From: Tianweitania aestuarii
GTDB lineage: Bacteria; Pseudomonadota; Alphaproteobacteria; Rhizobiales; Rhizobiaceae
NCBI RefSeq assembly: GCF_018457165.1
Contig: NZ_JAFMNX010000005.1
Span: forward strand, 124,001 to 188,000
DNA length: 64,000 nucleotides
Reading direction: 5' to 3'
Under the pieces are notes generated by a model that saw only the letters and a program-made list of their open reading frames with translations, did not search any database and was not told the origin of the DNA. The position numbers were made by a program, and so were the translations under genes. The first letter of the stretch is position 1, and each line of letters opens with the position of its first letter. This document shows, one piece after another, positions 27,903 to 36,120 of the stretch.

Positions 27903-30251
27903 CTAAGCGTTCAGCTTTACGCGTATCGGGTTCTTAACTCTTTGGTATAGGGTGCTCACGTTTTGGTGTCGCAGTTGAACGCTTAGAGCAAAGCTCTGTT
28001 CTGTGATGGCGGGGTCGACCCACCGTCGTGAGCACCACACCGCAACGAAGTACCTATCGCCGTAACCACTGATGTTGGTTTTTCCTTGATATGTTCCGAC
28101 CTGCAAGGTGCCTCTCTCTCGGACACTTGAGCCAATATCTGTAGGGCAGACAAATTTGTCCGCAAATTCCGGTGGTTTGCCTTCGTTCGCTTCCCACTTT
28201 CTAAACCGATCAAAGACCTCCTCTTGGCTTGTCCCTCTAAGAAGACGCCAACCCATAGCAACCCCGAGATAATCGGCCCTTGTGTGACGAGTTGGAGGAT
28301 CGAAGGCCAGCACAACTTTGATCTCCCTGACGCCTTTCACGGTTTGGAACTCCGAAGGTATTGGCACTTCGTAGACCCCAAAATGATCCAGCTTGATACT
28401 ATCCTCAGCAAAAAGAACAACACGATTGTCGTCAGACGTGGCCGCCTCAATAGCGCTCGCCAATCCATTGCCATAAGGAATTGACAGGTCAGCTTCTTTA
28501 AGCGGGTTCGTTCTGTCCGCATAAGCTTTGGGAACGCGTGCGGAAGTTGCTAGAAGCGCCCTCAAAAGATTAGCAGATGCATTCGGAAACTCGGAAAGCA
28601 GAAGAGCAGCTTTATAGGCTAAGTTTGGAGCGGAAAATGATGTCCCTGAGCGGGACCTGAATGCCTTTTCAAGTGGTTTGTGATGAAAACTCCATACCCC
28701 AGCAGCGGGTTTCTGATCGCCGTTTACCAATGCTTGGGTAGGGCCGTTCCAGACTGCTGTCCCTCCGAAATCAACGAAATCGGGTTTTACCATCCTGCGG
28801 ATGCCGGGTCCGCATCTAGTGAACGGTGATGGTTCCTCCTTGCTGCAAATCGGTCGTACTCCTACGACGTCTTTGTCATCATCATCTAAGCCGTTCGAAT
28901 GCGCAATTGCCCCTACTGATAGTAAATTTACGCCAATCGCAGGGGCGATAAGCCGGGACGCGGGATCAAGAAGAAGATGAGGATAGGCTTCGAGTATTTT
29001 GTCGCTGTAGGTCGTTGTAAGATCGCTGCGATTACCTGCCGAGACCACCAATAGGATGTCTAATTCGCGAGCCAACGTGTCCAACGTTGCCGTCCAAGGG
29101 TCCACCCTTGCGCCATCGTAGACCTGCTTAGCGTCTCCAAGCGAAATGTTGATGATCCGGCATCCAAACTCGTCATGAAGTCGACGAATGGATCTTTCCA
29201 TGATCTCAGGTACTGACATTTCCTTAGGAAACTTGCCACCTGCTGTAGTCACTCGCGCACTTACGATCCAGAACTCTGCGTCGAAGTTTTTCGCTTGAAC
29301 CCGAGCAGATATGTCGCCGAAAGCCGCGATAGAAGCCACCGAGGTCCCGTGCCCTCCCTCGTCATCGGTCCCTAAACTAGCTACCACGCTGAACGCGCCA
29401 GCCTCAGTTGGAGCCAAGAGCTTATGACCAAAGTTCACTCCACTATCTATGACACCTATCTTTACTGCGTCTGCGAGTGGAGCTTTGCCAGCCTCAAAGT
29501 CTGGTAGGGTTTCATTGTCTAAGTCGCTGGACCCAAGATCGGGCTCGGGCGGGAAATTTGCTAAAGCGACTTCTGGTAGTCCTAACGCTTGCTTCACGCC
29601 CCGACCGTCACTGGACGCGCGTACAAGTAGTAGGTGTTTTCCAGAATACGTGCTGTTAATTTCTCCGCCTACACTCTTGATCACTTTCTCAAGCCGATAG
29701 ATGAACATGTCGGCTTCCAATTGCGTGGCAGGCTTATGAAGCTCGAAATCGAGCGTAAAGGCCTCATTATCGAGAAATGCTTCAAGACTTGTGAAGCCAT
29801 GGCTTTTGAGTGTTGGTCCTAGCCGATCTATTGGCTCCACAAGGGAAACTTCGTCGATTGCTGCTATCAATTGTGCATAAGGAGGCCCTTTCTGCCCGGG
29901 CGGAACAACTCCCCGATAGGCATCGACCTTTTGGTGGAAGGAGGACAGGGACTTATCGTCAGCAAAGAGGACGGTAGTTTTATCGCCGTCAACAGATAGA
30001 ACGCTCAAGCCAAGCTTCTTCCAGTCATCGTCGGTGAGCGCACCAGCAACTTTGATTTTAAGGATGAGGGATGGGTCCACACCATCGATAGTGGGCAGCT
30101 TCTGGAACTCTGATTGAGTTTCAGAGATTTCGGCCTTGATACGGGAACCGTGTTGCGTTGGCTGTCTCTCAATCCCCCCCGGAAACCCATTCTTCCGCCT
30201 TAGTAGTTCACCTTCAACGCGTTTTAGAGGCAAGTGTGAATAAGCTGCCAT
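27903..30251 (-). CDS. Subtilisin-like serine protease (S8) of an AAA+/protease module
   Basis: A 782-residue protein. The S8 peptidase domain starts near residue 262: catalytic Asp269 (IGVIDSG), His301 (GGHGTSVASIAA), oxyanion Asn407 (SAGN) and Ser538 (RSGTSFSAP). All four are intact, so it should be active. There is no signal peptide. Instead, about 260 residues precede the protease domain, starting HLPLKRVEGELLRRKNGFPGG, a Lys/Arg-rich opening I associate with S8 proteins encoded next to AAA+ ATPases. After the protease domain about 200 residues form a further, probably beta-rich, domain. Its start lies 21 bases after the AAA+ gene. Likely role: cytosolic ATPase-controlled proteolysis, possibly defence; inferred. 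Confidence 0.88.
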   Translation of the reverse strand: MAAYSHLPLKRVEGELLRRKNGFPGGIERQPTQHGSRIKAEISETQSEFQKLPTIDGVDPSLILKIKVAGALTDDDWKKLGLSVLSVDGDKTTVLFADDKSLSSFHQKVDAYRGVVPPGQKGPPYAQLIAAIDEVSLVEPIDRLGPTLKSHGFTSLEAFLDNEAFTLDFELHKPATQLEADMFIYRLEKVIKSVGGEINSTYSGKHLLLVRASSDGRGVKQALGLPEVALANFPPEPDLGSSDLDNETLPDFEAGKAPLADAVKIGVIDSGVNFGHKLLAPTEAGAFSVVASLGTDDEGGHGTSVASIAAFGDISARVQAKNFDAEFWIVSARVTTAGGKFPKEMSVPEIMERSIRRLHDEFGCRIINISLGDAKQVYDGARVDPWTATLDTLARELDILLVVSAGNRSDLTTTYSDKILEAYPHLLLDPASRLIAPAIGVNLLSVGAIAHSNGLDDDDKDVVGVRPICSKEEPSPFTRCGPGIRRMVKPDFVDFGGTAVWNGPTQALVNGDQKPAAGVWSFHHKPLEKAFRSRSGTSFSAPNLAYKAALLLSEFPNASANLLRALLATSARVPKAYADRTNPLKEADLSIPYGNGLASAIEAATSDDNRVVLFAEDSIKLDHFGVYEVPIPSEFQTVKGVREIKVVLAFDPPTRHTRADYLGVAMGWRLLRGTSQEEVFDRFRKWEANEGKPPEFADKFVCPTDIGSSVRERGTLQVGTYQGKTNISGYGDRYFVAVWCSRRWVDPAITEQSFALSVQLRHQNVSTLYQRVKNPIRVKLNA

Positions 30252-30272
30252 GGCCCGCCAAGCTGATCACTT

Positions 30273-31235
30273 TCAGCGCTGTATGTTGTCGCGAATGAGA
30301 ATTCTTCTTTTCTCATCACGCAATGAAGCAGAAAATGTGTCATCGCTCAAGGTAGACTTCCGCTTCATTATCTCCCGTCGGATGGCGCTCATACAAACCC
30401 GCTCAATCTCTGCGAAAGACATACCCTCCAGATCTGAAAGGTACTTCTCAAAGTCGATGCCGACTTCAAAGTTACGCGTTTTTATCTGCAACAAGCGTAG
30501 TATTTGACGCCCAGTCGGAGACTTGAAGAACACAACCTCATCAAAACGACGCCAAATAGCGGTATCGATTGACCGTTCCAAATTAGTTGCAGCGATAACG
30601 ATGCCTCGTCCTTCGAACTCCTCGATCAGCATGAGCAAACTATTGACTACTCGTCGGATTTCGCTGTGCTCTGAAGCATCGGTTCGCGTTCGGCCGAGCG
30701 CATCAAATTCATCGAGAAACAAGATGGTAGGGGTGGTTGCTGCTGCCTCAAAAAGCTGGCGAAGATTGCTCGCGGTCTCGCCCAAATAGGTTGTGATGAT
30801 ACTATCTAGCCGGGCTACCACCAGCGGCAGGTGAAGTTCCGTCGCAAGCACTTCAGCGCAGAGCGTCTTCCCGCATCCCGGTGGACCACAAAATAGAAGC
30901 TTCGATCTCGGCTTGAGCCCAAACCTTCGAAGGTCGTCTCCACGTTTAAACTCCTCCGCAACCTCAGCAAGTATCCGGTAAGCGTCAGCGTCGAGAACTA
31001 TGTCACTGGCGCTGTGGGTCGGTTCTATGTAGCGGAATAGATCAGCGCCGTTGCTGTTTTTTCGCGTCAAAGCGGCAAGTTTCGAGGACTGCTTGCTCAC
31101 TCTAGATGCCGCGCTTTTTGGCATGTTAGATCGAATTTTCTTCTCTTCTGAAAGCGACGCGAACATCGATTGTTCATCGTCGTTATCTTCACTGAGACGA
31201 CTTGCGAAGGCAAACCTTCTTACGTCAGCTTTCAT
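30273..31235 (-). CDS. AAA+ ATPase partner of the subtilisin-like protease
   Basis: A 320-residue ATPase. Walker A GPPGCGKT is at residues 117-124, Walker B ILFLDEFD at 171-178, sensor-1 ATN at 216-218 and two adjacent arginines (IWRRFDE) at 229-230 in the Arg-finger place. A small helical lid domain follows (FEVGIDFEKYLSDLEGMSFAEIE). The fold is of the FtsH/katanin-like classic AAA group. The N-terminal 60 residues are charged and poorly ordered. The ATG at 31235 was preferred over a GTG at 31241 because AGGA lies eight bases ahead of it. First gene of the pair with the S8 protease; no other gene is in this transcript. Confidence 0.87.
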   Translation of the reverse strand: MKADVRRFAFASRLSEDNDDEQSMFASLSEEKKIRSNMPKSAASRVSKQSSKLAALTRKNSNGADLFRYIEPTHSASDIVLDADAYRILAEVAEEFKRGDDLRRFGLKPRSKLLFCGPPGCGKTLCAEVLATELHLPLVVARLDSIITTYLGETASNLRQLFEAAATTPTILFLDEFDALGRTRTDASEHSEIRRVVNSLLMLIEEFEGRGIVIAATNLERSIDTAIWRRFDEVVFFKSPTGRQILRLLQIKTRNFEVGIDFEKYLSDLEGMSFAEIERVCMSAIRREIMKRKSTLSDDTFSASLRDEKRRILIRDNIQR

Positions 31236-31241
31236 AGCCAC

Positions 31242-31601
31242 TATCCTACCGGACGATGATGAGCGTGGGACATAGCACGCTGAACGTAAAAGACATAAAA
31301 TCGCCTTCCATCTTAGCCGGCGCGCCTTTTCAGATAGGCTTCCGCCTTCTTCGTCGCCAGTCAGTAAACGGCGTCGCTCATCGCAGAAGTTGCCCGCAGT
31401 GATCAGCTATAGATCGAACGTTTTCCACTCATCAACCAACGCGGAGCGAGCGTAGCGCATCTTGGCTCTCATTCTTATCACAAAGGCTTGCCCCAGCGAG
31501 ACAAGCTTCATGCACTTAGGTCCTGTCTCGCTGAAGTTATCTGTTGCCTTTTGAGGCAGGTGCCTCATGGTCTCTAGAGTTCTTTTGAGACAGGTGCACA
31601 C
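31242..31601. other. Intergenic region between the AAA+ gene and the serine recombinase
   Basis: 360 bases holding the divergent promoters of the AAA+/protease pair (minus) and the recombinase (plus). Near the recombinase are GAGACAGG-type repeats at 31522-31529 (inverted), 31549-31564 and 31583-31598. A 138-codon minus-strand frame (31407-31823) runs antisense into the recombinase and is rejected. Confidence 0.55.
31549..31598 (+). repeat. Candidate res/operator repeats in front of the serine recombinase
   Basis: TTTTGAGGCAGGTGCC (31549-31564) and TTTTGAGACAGGTGCA (31583-31598) are direct repeats spaced 34 bases apart. An inverted CCTGTCTC lies at 31522-31529. The first copy contains the short palindrome GAGGCAGGTGCCTC. 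Serine resolvases bind such sub-sites next to their own gene. Confidence 0.5.
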
Positions 31602-32165
31602 ATGCTGGTGGGATACGCCCGGACATCTACAGCAGAGCAGTCGGCAGGGCTCGAAGCGCAGAAGCGTGATCTTGGCGGTGCAACCGGGTGCACCAAGCTT
31701 TTCGTCGAGCAGGTCTCGTCGGTCGGAGAGCGACAGCAGCTTCAAGCAGCGTTGGACTTCGTCCGTGAAGGCGACACTCTGGTGGTAACCCGGCTTGACC
31801 GGCTTGCGCGGTCGACTTCGCACCTTCTCTCGATTGTTGAAGAACTGGACGGAAAGGGTGTAGCGCTTCGCATTCTCGATTTCGGCGGGGGTGAGGTCGA
31901 TACGAAGTCACCATCAGGCCGCATGCTTTTGACCGTTTTCGGTGCAATGGCGGAGTTCGAGCGCGGTGTAATGCTTCTCCGGCAGCGTGAAGGGATCGCA
32001 GCAGCGAAAGCGGCCGGCAAGTACAAAGGTCGTGCTCCCACCGCGAGAGCCAAGAGCCAATCCGTCTTAGAGATGCGAGCCGCCGGGCTAGGAGCAAGCG
32101 AGATTGCGAGAACCCTCGGCATGGGGCGCGCGTCCGTCTATCGCATCTTGAGCCAGTCAGCTTGA
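31602..32165 (+). CDS. Small serine recombinase (resolvase/invertase family)
   Basis: A 187-residue recombinase. The nucleophile is Ser9 in GYARTSTAEQ, followed by the catalytic arginine block VTRLDRLARS near residue 67 and FGAMAEFERG near 112. The C-terminal 45 residues form a helix-turn-helix (SVLEMRAAGLGASEIARTLGMGRASVYRIL). Length and order are normal for Tn3-type resolvases and invertases. It has no transposase nearby, so it may act on the island's own repeats or be a remnant of a transposon or plasmid. ATG at 31602, directly after the repeats at 31549-31598. Confidence 0.92.
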   Translation: MLVGYARTSTAEQSAGLEAQKRDLGGATGCTKLFVEQVSSVGERQQLQAALDFVREGDTLVVTRLDRLARSTSHLLSIVEELDGKGVALRILDFGGGEVDTKSPSGRMLLTVFGAMAEFERGVMLLRQREGIAAAKAAGKYKGRAPTARAKSQSVLEMRAAGLGASEIARTLGMGRASVYRILSQSA

Positions 32166-32527
32166 CCATATCTTTCCTCCGGAACCCACATCGAACTGCT
32201 GAAGGCCTCCACTGTGACTACTTTACGCTGTCAGCAGCGTAGTGCGTCGCCGTTCCCTATGTTTGACACCAGCAACTAAGTGGCTCAAAAAGACCTCGGC
32301 GCTGTACGTCAGCGCTGGGGCGTGGAAACCCCAATGGTTCGGTTGATGCCATCCGAAATGGCTCACTTCCTTGACCTTCGAGGTCCGGGAGCTTGCGACT
32401 ATGTCCAAGCTCTCCGGAGCCAAAGGTCGTAGGGCCGTAACCATTCGGTTTCCAACTCCCGGATCAGGGGATCAAGGGCACGCTCGGCGGGGACGCACCG
32501 CTAGCACAGCCCTCGCAGTTGGACACA
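32166..32527. other. Non-coding region downstream of the serine recombinase
   Basis: 362 bases with no supported gene. A 7 bp-stem hairpin TACGCTG-TCAG-CAGCGTA lies at 32224-32241, about 60 bases after the recombinase stop, and may end its transcript. Minus-strand frame 32223-32444 shows no family features. Confidence 0.5.
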
Positions 32528-32854
32528 ATGATCGTAATCCTCTTGCTTATCATCGTTCTTGTTATCGCTTGGCCGCTGATCACAGTGATGCTGGGCGGCG
32601 TTTTCTGGATGGTGGCGGCGAATTGGGAACTGATGCTTGCCATCTCAGCAGCTTCCATCGGCTACCTAATGTTTCTGAGCCGCATGGCCACGAAGCACAA
32701 CCTGAAGCTTTTCGGTAAAATGGGAGAACCTCTCGACCCAACAAAGCCGGCGGGACGTGCAGTGCCGAGGAGCCCCGAGACAAGGCTGCCGCCACCCTTT
32801 GCTGACCGTCACCGCGAACCGGAGAAGCGCATTCGGCGCTTCGACGAACGCTAG
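32528..32854 (+). CDS. Small membrane protein of unknown function
   Basis: A 108-residue protein starting MIVILLLIIVLVIAWPLITV. Two hydrophobic helices are seen, about residues 1-27 and 31-50, followed by a Lys/Arg/Pro-rich cytosolic tail (NLKLFGKMGEPLDPTK, ending KRIRRFDER). The start ATG at 32528 was used; a TTG nine bases earlier is in frame. Ten bases after its stop begins the PD-(D/E)XK-like gene, so they look like one operon. I do not recognise the family. Confidence 0.5.
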   Translation: MIVILLLIIVLVIAWPLITVMLGGVFWMVAANWELMLAISAASIGYLMFLSRMATKHNLKLFGKMGEPLDPTKPAGRAVPRSPETRLPPPFADRHREPEKRIRRFDER

Positions 32855-32864
32855 GGCATGATGG

Positions 32865-33956
32865 ATGGAAACCCTTTTTGCGCATCTGGCGACCCGGTTC
32901 GCGCCGTCGCCGGAAAACATCGCTATCGAGGCGCTCGGCTTCATCCTGTCGCGCTCGCCTGCGGCCAGAGCAGCCTTCAAGGCGCTCGTTAGCATTGGCG
33001 GGGTGCCGATGCCCTCCGATCTCTCCTTTGCCACTCAGGCAGCCTCTGATGACCTAGCTCGGCCTGACATCGAAGGCTACGCACCAGACGGCAAGCGGCA
33101 CTGCGTGGTGGAATGTAAGTTTTTCGCCGGGTTGACGATCAACCAGCCACTCACCTATGCGGCGCGGCTGCCGACTGACGAACGCGGCACCTTGTTGTTC
33201 GTGGTTCCAGCCGCGCGGATGACCTCGCTTTGGGCGGAACTGACTAAGCGCCTACAAGCCGGTGGTTATGAGGTTGCACTGCGCAGGGTTCACCAGCCCG
33301 AACTTTGGCATGCTTCGTTCGGCAAGGAGCATTCCTTTGTTCTTACAAGCTGGCGAGCCGTACTAACGGCAATCCTCCGAGAGATGGAAGTCGCCCAAGA
33401 GACGGAAAGGCTCGACGATGTACGTCAGCTTGTCGGCCTCTGTGAGCGTATGGATGAAGAAAGCTTCCTGCCTCTGCGCAGCGAGGAACTGACTGCGGCC
33501 GACACACCTTTGCGCTACATCCAGCTTGGACAAATCGCATTCGATATTGGCGCTGCACTGATCGCTGAAGGCGTATGCAGCGTGGACAAGCTCAAGGCTT
33601 CCGCCGGTCTCGGCTACTCGGGCCGCTACCTTCGTCACCGCGACATTGTCTTTTTTCTTGCGTTCGATTGCGCAGCTTGGGCGACGCACAAGCTGTCACC
33701 GCTCTGGATGCGCTTCGATCAGTACTCGCCGCCGGTCGTTGTGGACGTTCTGCGCAGTGTGAAGGCCTTCGCCGAAGAATTTCCTGTCATTGTCGAGAAG
33801 GACCGGCGCGTGTTGATCCCGATCACCATCACGCCGGGTATGGAGCGGCCGGACATCGTTGCTGCTTGCGCTGATCAAATCACCGCTATCCTAACCCGCC
33901 TCGGTGCACTTGTTGCACCGTCACTTCCCGGCGAGCCCGAGCCAGTGTTCGAATGA
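32865..33956 (+). CDS. PD-(D/E)XK nuclease-like protein
   Basis: A 363-residue protein. The block RPDIEGYAPDGKRHCVVECKFF (about residues 66-87) has the spacing of a PD-(D/E)XK active site: Asp68, then Glu83-x-Lys85 on the next strand, with a possible helical Glu22 before it (IEALGFIL). This core occurs in restriction, repair and phage-defence nucleases. The following 260 residues contain no second motif I recognise; they may form a target-sensing part. The gene overlaps the next one by four bases (ATGA). Island location and mobile surroundings make a defence role possible, but that is inference. Confidence 0.62.
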   Translation: METLFAHLATRFAPSPENIAIEALGFILSRSPAARAAFKALVSIGGVPMPSDLSFATQAASDDLARPDIEGYAPDGKRHCVVECKFFAGLTINQPLTYAARLPTDERGTLLFVVPAARMTSLWAELTKRLQAGGYEVALRRVHQPELWHASFGKEHSFVLTSWRAVLTAILREMEVAQETERLDDVRQLVGLCERMDEESFLPLRSEELTAADTPLRYIQLGQIAFDIGAALIAEGVCSVDKLKASAGLGYSGRYLRHRDIVFFLAFDCAAWATHKLSPLWMRFDQYSPPVVVDVLRSVKAFAEEFPVIVEKDRRVLIPITITPGMERPDIVAACADQITAILTRLGALVAPSLPGEPEPVFE

Positions 33957-34396
33957 AGGGGCTGCGCAAATGGGCGTGGAAGGAACTGCCCGTCTACAAC
34001 GGCTTCTCCCATGAGGAGCGCGTCCGTGGCTGGCAAGTGATCAATTTCCTCATGGAAAACAGGTTGGTCGCAAGGCCGGCCGTTTGCTGCATCTCCGGCC
34101 GTACTGATCGCGTCACACTGCACTCAGAGACGTACTATCATTGGACGCCTTACGCGCTGAACCAGAGCATCCACCTTGCCCTGCATCGGCGTTTCCGCAG
34201 CCCTGATCACTGGCGGGCCATTGTTGATCGATACGCGATCACAGGCGAGGAGTGGTTCGCACGGCTTTCCTATGCCCCGGTCGATGTCGCGGCGCAGCTA
34301 AGGGCCAATTATGGCCCCCAGATCGTGGACATCTTCAGCCGCGCTTCGGAAGGCTTCGGTCTCAGCATTCCCCGGCCCACAGGACAGGACACGTAG
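33953..34396 (+). CDS. Degenerate HNH-like protein of unknown function
   Basis: A 147-residue protein translationally coupled (ATGA) to the PD-(D/E)XK-like gene. The stretch CCISGRTDRVTLHSETYYHW, then ALNQSIHLALHRRFRSPDHW, resembles a family of HNH-type proteins in which the second part normally reads C-x-x-C-H-x-x-LH-x-RF. The second Cys pair is missing here, so metal binding is probably lost or changed. No other motif is seen. Its tight coupling to the preceding gene suggests that the two proteins work together. Confidence 0.55.
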   Translation: MKGLRKWAWKELPVYNGFSHEERVRGWQVINFLMENRLVARPAVCCISGRTDRVTLHSETYYHWTPYALNQSIHLALHRRFRSPDHWRAIVDRYAITGEEWFARLSYAPVDVAAQLRANYGPQIVDIFSRASEGFGLSIPRPTGQDT

Positions 34397-34817
34397 CGGG
34401 CGCACCCTCTATAGCGGGCCTTGTCGACATCAACGACGATGTAAAGCCGTACAATGGCTGTTTTGGCTTCGAAGCCCCTTCAACGCTAATCATCGGCGTA
34501 GACGCAGGCTTTAAGGAGGTACGCCGCCCTCGACCGGCCGGCACTATTAAGTTGGAGAACCAGCGCCTTCTATCGAGCGTGCAACAAGTTGCATCGAATG
34601 CAATTTCGGCGAGAAAACAGAGTTTTGCTAAAAGCTAGGTCTCGGTAGTCTTGACGGCTTCAACGCTTCATCATCAAGGATAGTGGACGCGTTGCCTACA
34701 TTTGTAGGTTGAGTGGCATATTATGGAGATCAGGATAGATATTTGCTTTTATGGCTTGAGATAATTCTCGATTGTTGAATAAAGCAAGGTAGCAGTATTT
34801 CGATCGCGGGTGCTTGG
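34397..34817. other. Non-coding region in front of the integrase
   Basis: 421 bases without a supported gene. An open frame at 34252-34638 continues antisense-free after the HNH-like gene but in another frame, without recognisable features. A TTGCAT-CGA-ATGCAA inverted repeat is at 34589-34603. The part after 34640 is AT-rich and probably holds the integrase promoter. Confidence 0.5.
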
Positions 34818-36062
34818 GTGTCAGTACGTCGACGCATTTGGACAACCAAGGGTGTGGAAAAGAGCGCTTGGATAGTCGATTACTCGGACGTTCAAGGTAA
34901 GCGTCGGCAGAAAAGTTTCCGTCTCAAAAAGGAGGCAGAGAAATTTGCATTAACGGCCGGCTTTGAGGTGTGAGAAGGTACGCATGTAGCAGACAGTGCT
35001 AGCGTAACCGTCGAGGCAGCCGGGAAACTTTGGATTAAGAGGGCTGAGGGACGCGTCGAGCGTGGGACGCTTATCCAGTATAAGCAGCACCTCGACTTGC
35101 ACATAGTGCCGCTTATCGGTTCGACTTTGTTGTCCCGGCTGACGGTGCCGGTGGTTAGGGATTTTGAAGACAAGCTGCGCGACCGGGGGCGGTCGCCGTC
35201 CATGGTGCGCAAGGTGCTAGTGACCCTCGGCTCGCTTGTGGGAGATGCGCAAGAGAGGGGTCTCGTCGTGCGCAATACTGTTCGTGAGAAGAGTAGGGTT
35301 CGACACAGGGGTGCCGATAGACGAATGGACAGGCGGGTCAAAGGCAAGTTGAAAATTGGTATCGATATACCCGCCCCGGCGGAAATGAAGGCGTTAATTG
35401 CGGCTTTGGAAGGCCGCTGGCGACCATTGCTGCTGACCGCGATCTTTACCGGTCTTCGGGCATCCGAAATACGAGGTCTGCGCTGGCAAGATGTCGATCT
35501 TGATCGACGGGAGATCAATGTGCGTCAGCGTGCTGATCGGTTTAATGACATCGGTAAGCCCAAGTCAGAAGCAGGTGAGCGTACCGTACCTTTGTCACCC
35601 CTCGCGGCGAATGCGTTGCGGGAGTGGCGATTGTCGTGCCCACGGCCAAGTACAACCAAGAGAAATGAGGGAGAAAAGCCTATAGTCGATCCGCTACGGC
35701 CTGAGCATTTTGTGTTTCCCAACGGGCAGGGCAGGGTTGAAAGCCTATCGAACATTATGCAGCGCGGGTTTCTTCCAACGCAGATAAAAGCTGGCCTCAC
35801 GAGAGATACCGGGAAAGTGGACAAGAATGGTGCGGCAGTTCTGGCAGCCAAGTACACCGGCTTCCATTCGCTCCGGCACTTTTACGCATCTTGGTGCATC
35901 AATCGCCGTGAGGATGGTGGCCTCGGCTTGCCCCCCAAGTCAGTGCAAGAACGCCTTGGTCATTCGACCATAGCGTTAACGATGGACACATATTCGCATT
36001 TGTTCCCGCGTAACGACGATGCCGAGGAACTCGCCGCTGCTGAGCGGGCTCTGCTATCGTGA
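34818..36062 (+). pseudogene. Tyrosine integrase of the island, interrupted by an in-frame TGA
   Basis: From the GTG at 34818 one frame of 415 codons encodes a phage-type integrase: an N-terminal arm-binding segment (WIVDYSDVQGKRRQKSFRLK), a core-binding domain and the catalytic domain. It has Arg214 (TGLRASEI), His350 and Arg353 (HSLRH), His382 (LGHSTI) and Tyr392 (DTYSHLF). At codon 52 (34971-34973) TGA stands where relatives have Arg (GFEV-stop-EGTHVADS), a likely CGA to TGA change. No frameshift is needed. A shortened protein from an internal start (for example near 35097) would lack arm binding. It ends about 60 bases before the right core repeat. Confidence 0.82.
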
Positions 36063-36064
36063 GT

Positions 36065-36082
36065 GCAACATGCGTGCGACAT
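36065..36082 (+). repeat. Candidate integrase arm-type site, right copy
   Basis: GCAACATGCGTGCGACAT, three bases after the integrase stop, matches the left copy at 26480-26497 in 15 of 18 positions and lies in the same orientation. Confidence 0.4.
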
Positions 36083-36120
36083 ATCCCTAGGAGCCGGGCT
36101 GTACTTGGGTTGCGCGCAGC

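Noticed and set aside
27642-27950. 102-codon plus-strand frame after the unknown island gene
   Set aside because: Covers the hairpin region and runs into the subtilase 3' end; composition is not protein-like.
34252-34638. 128-codon frame overlapping the HNH-like gene
   Set aside because: Mostly out of frame with the better-supported gene, and no features in the non-overlapping part.
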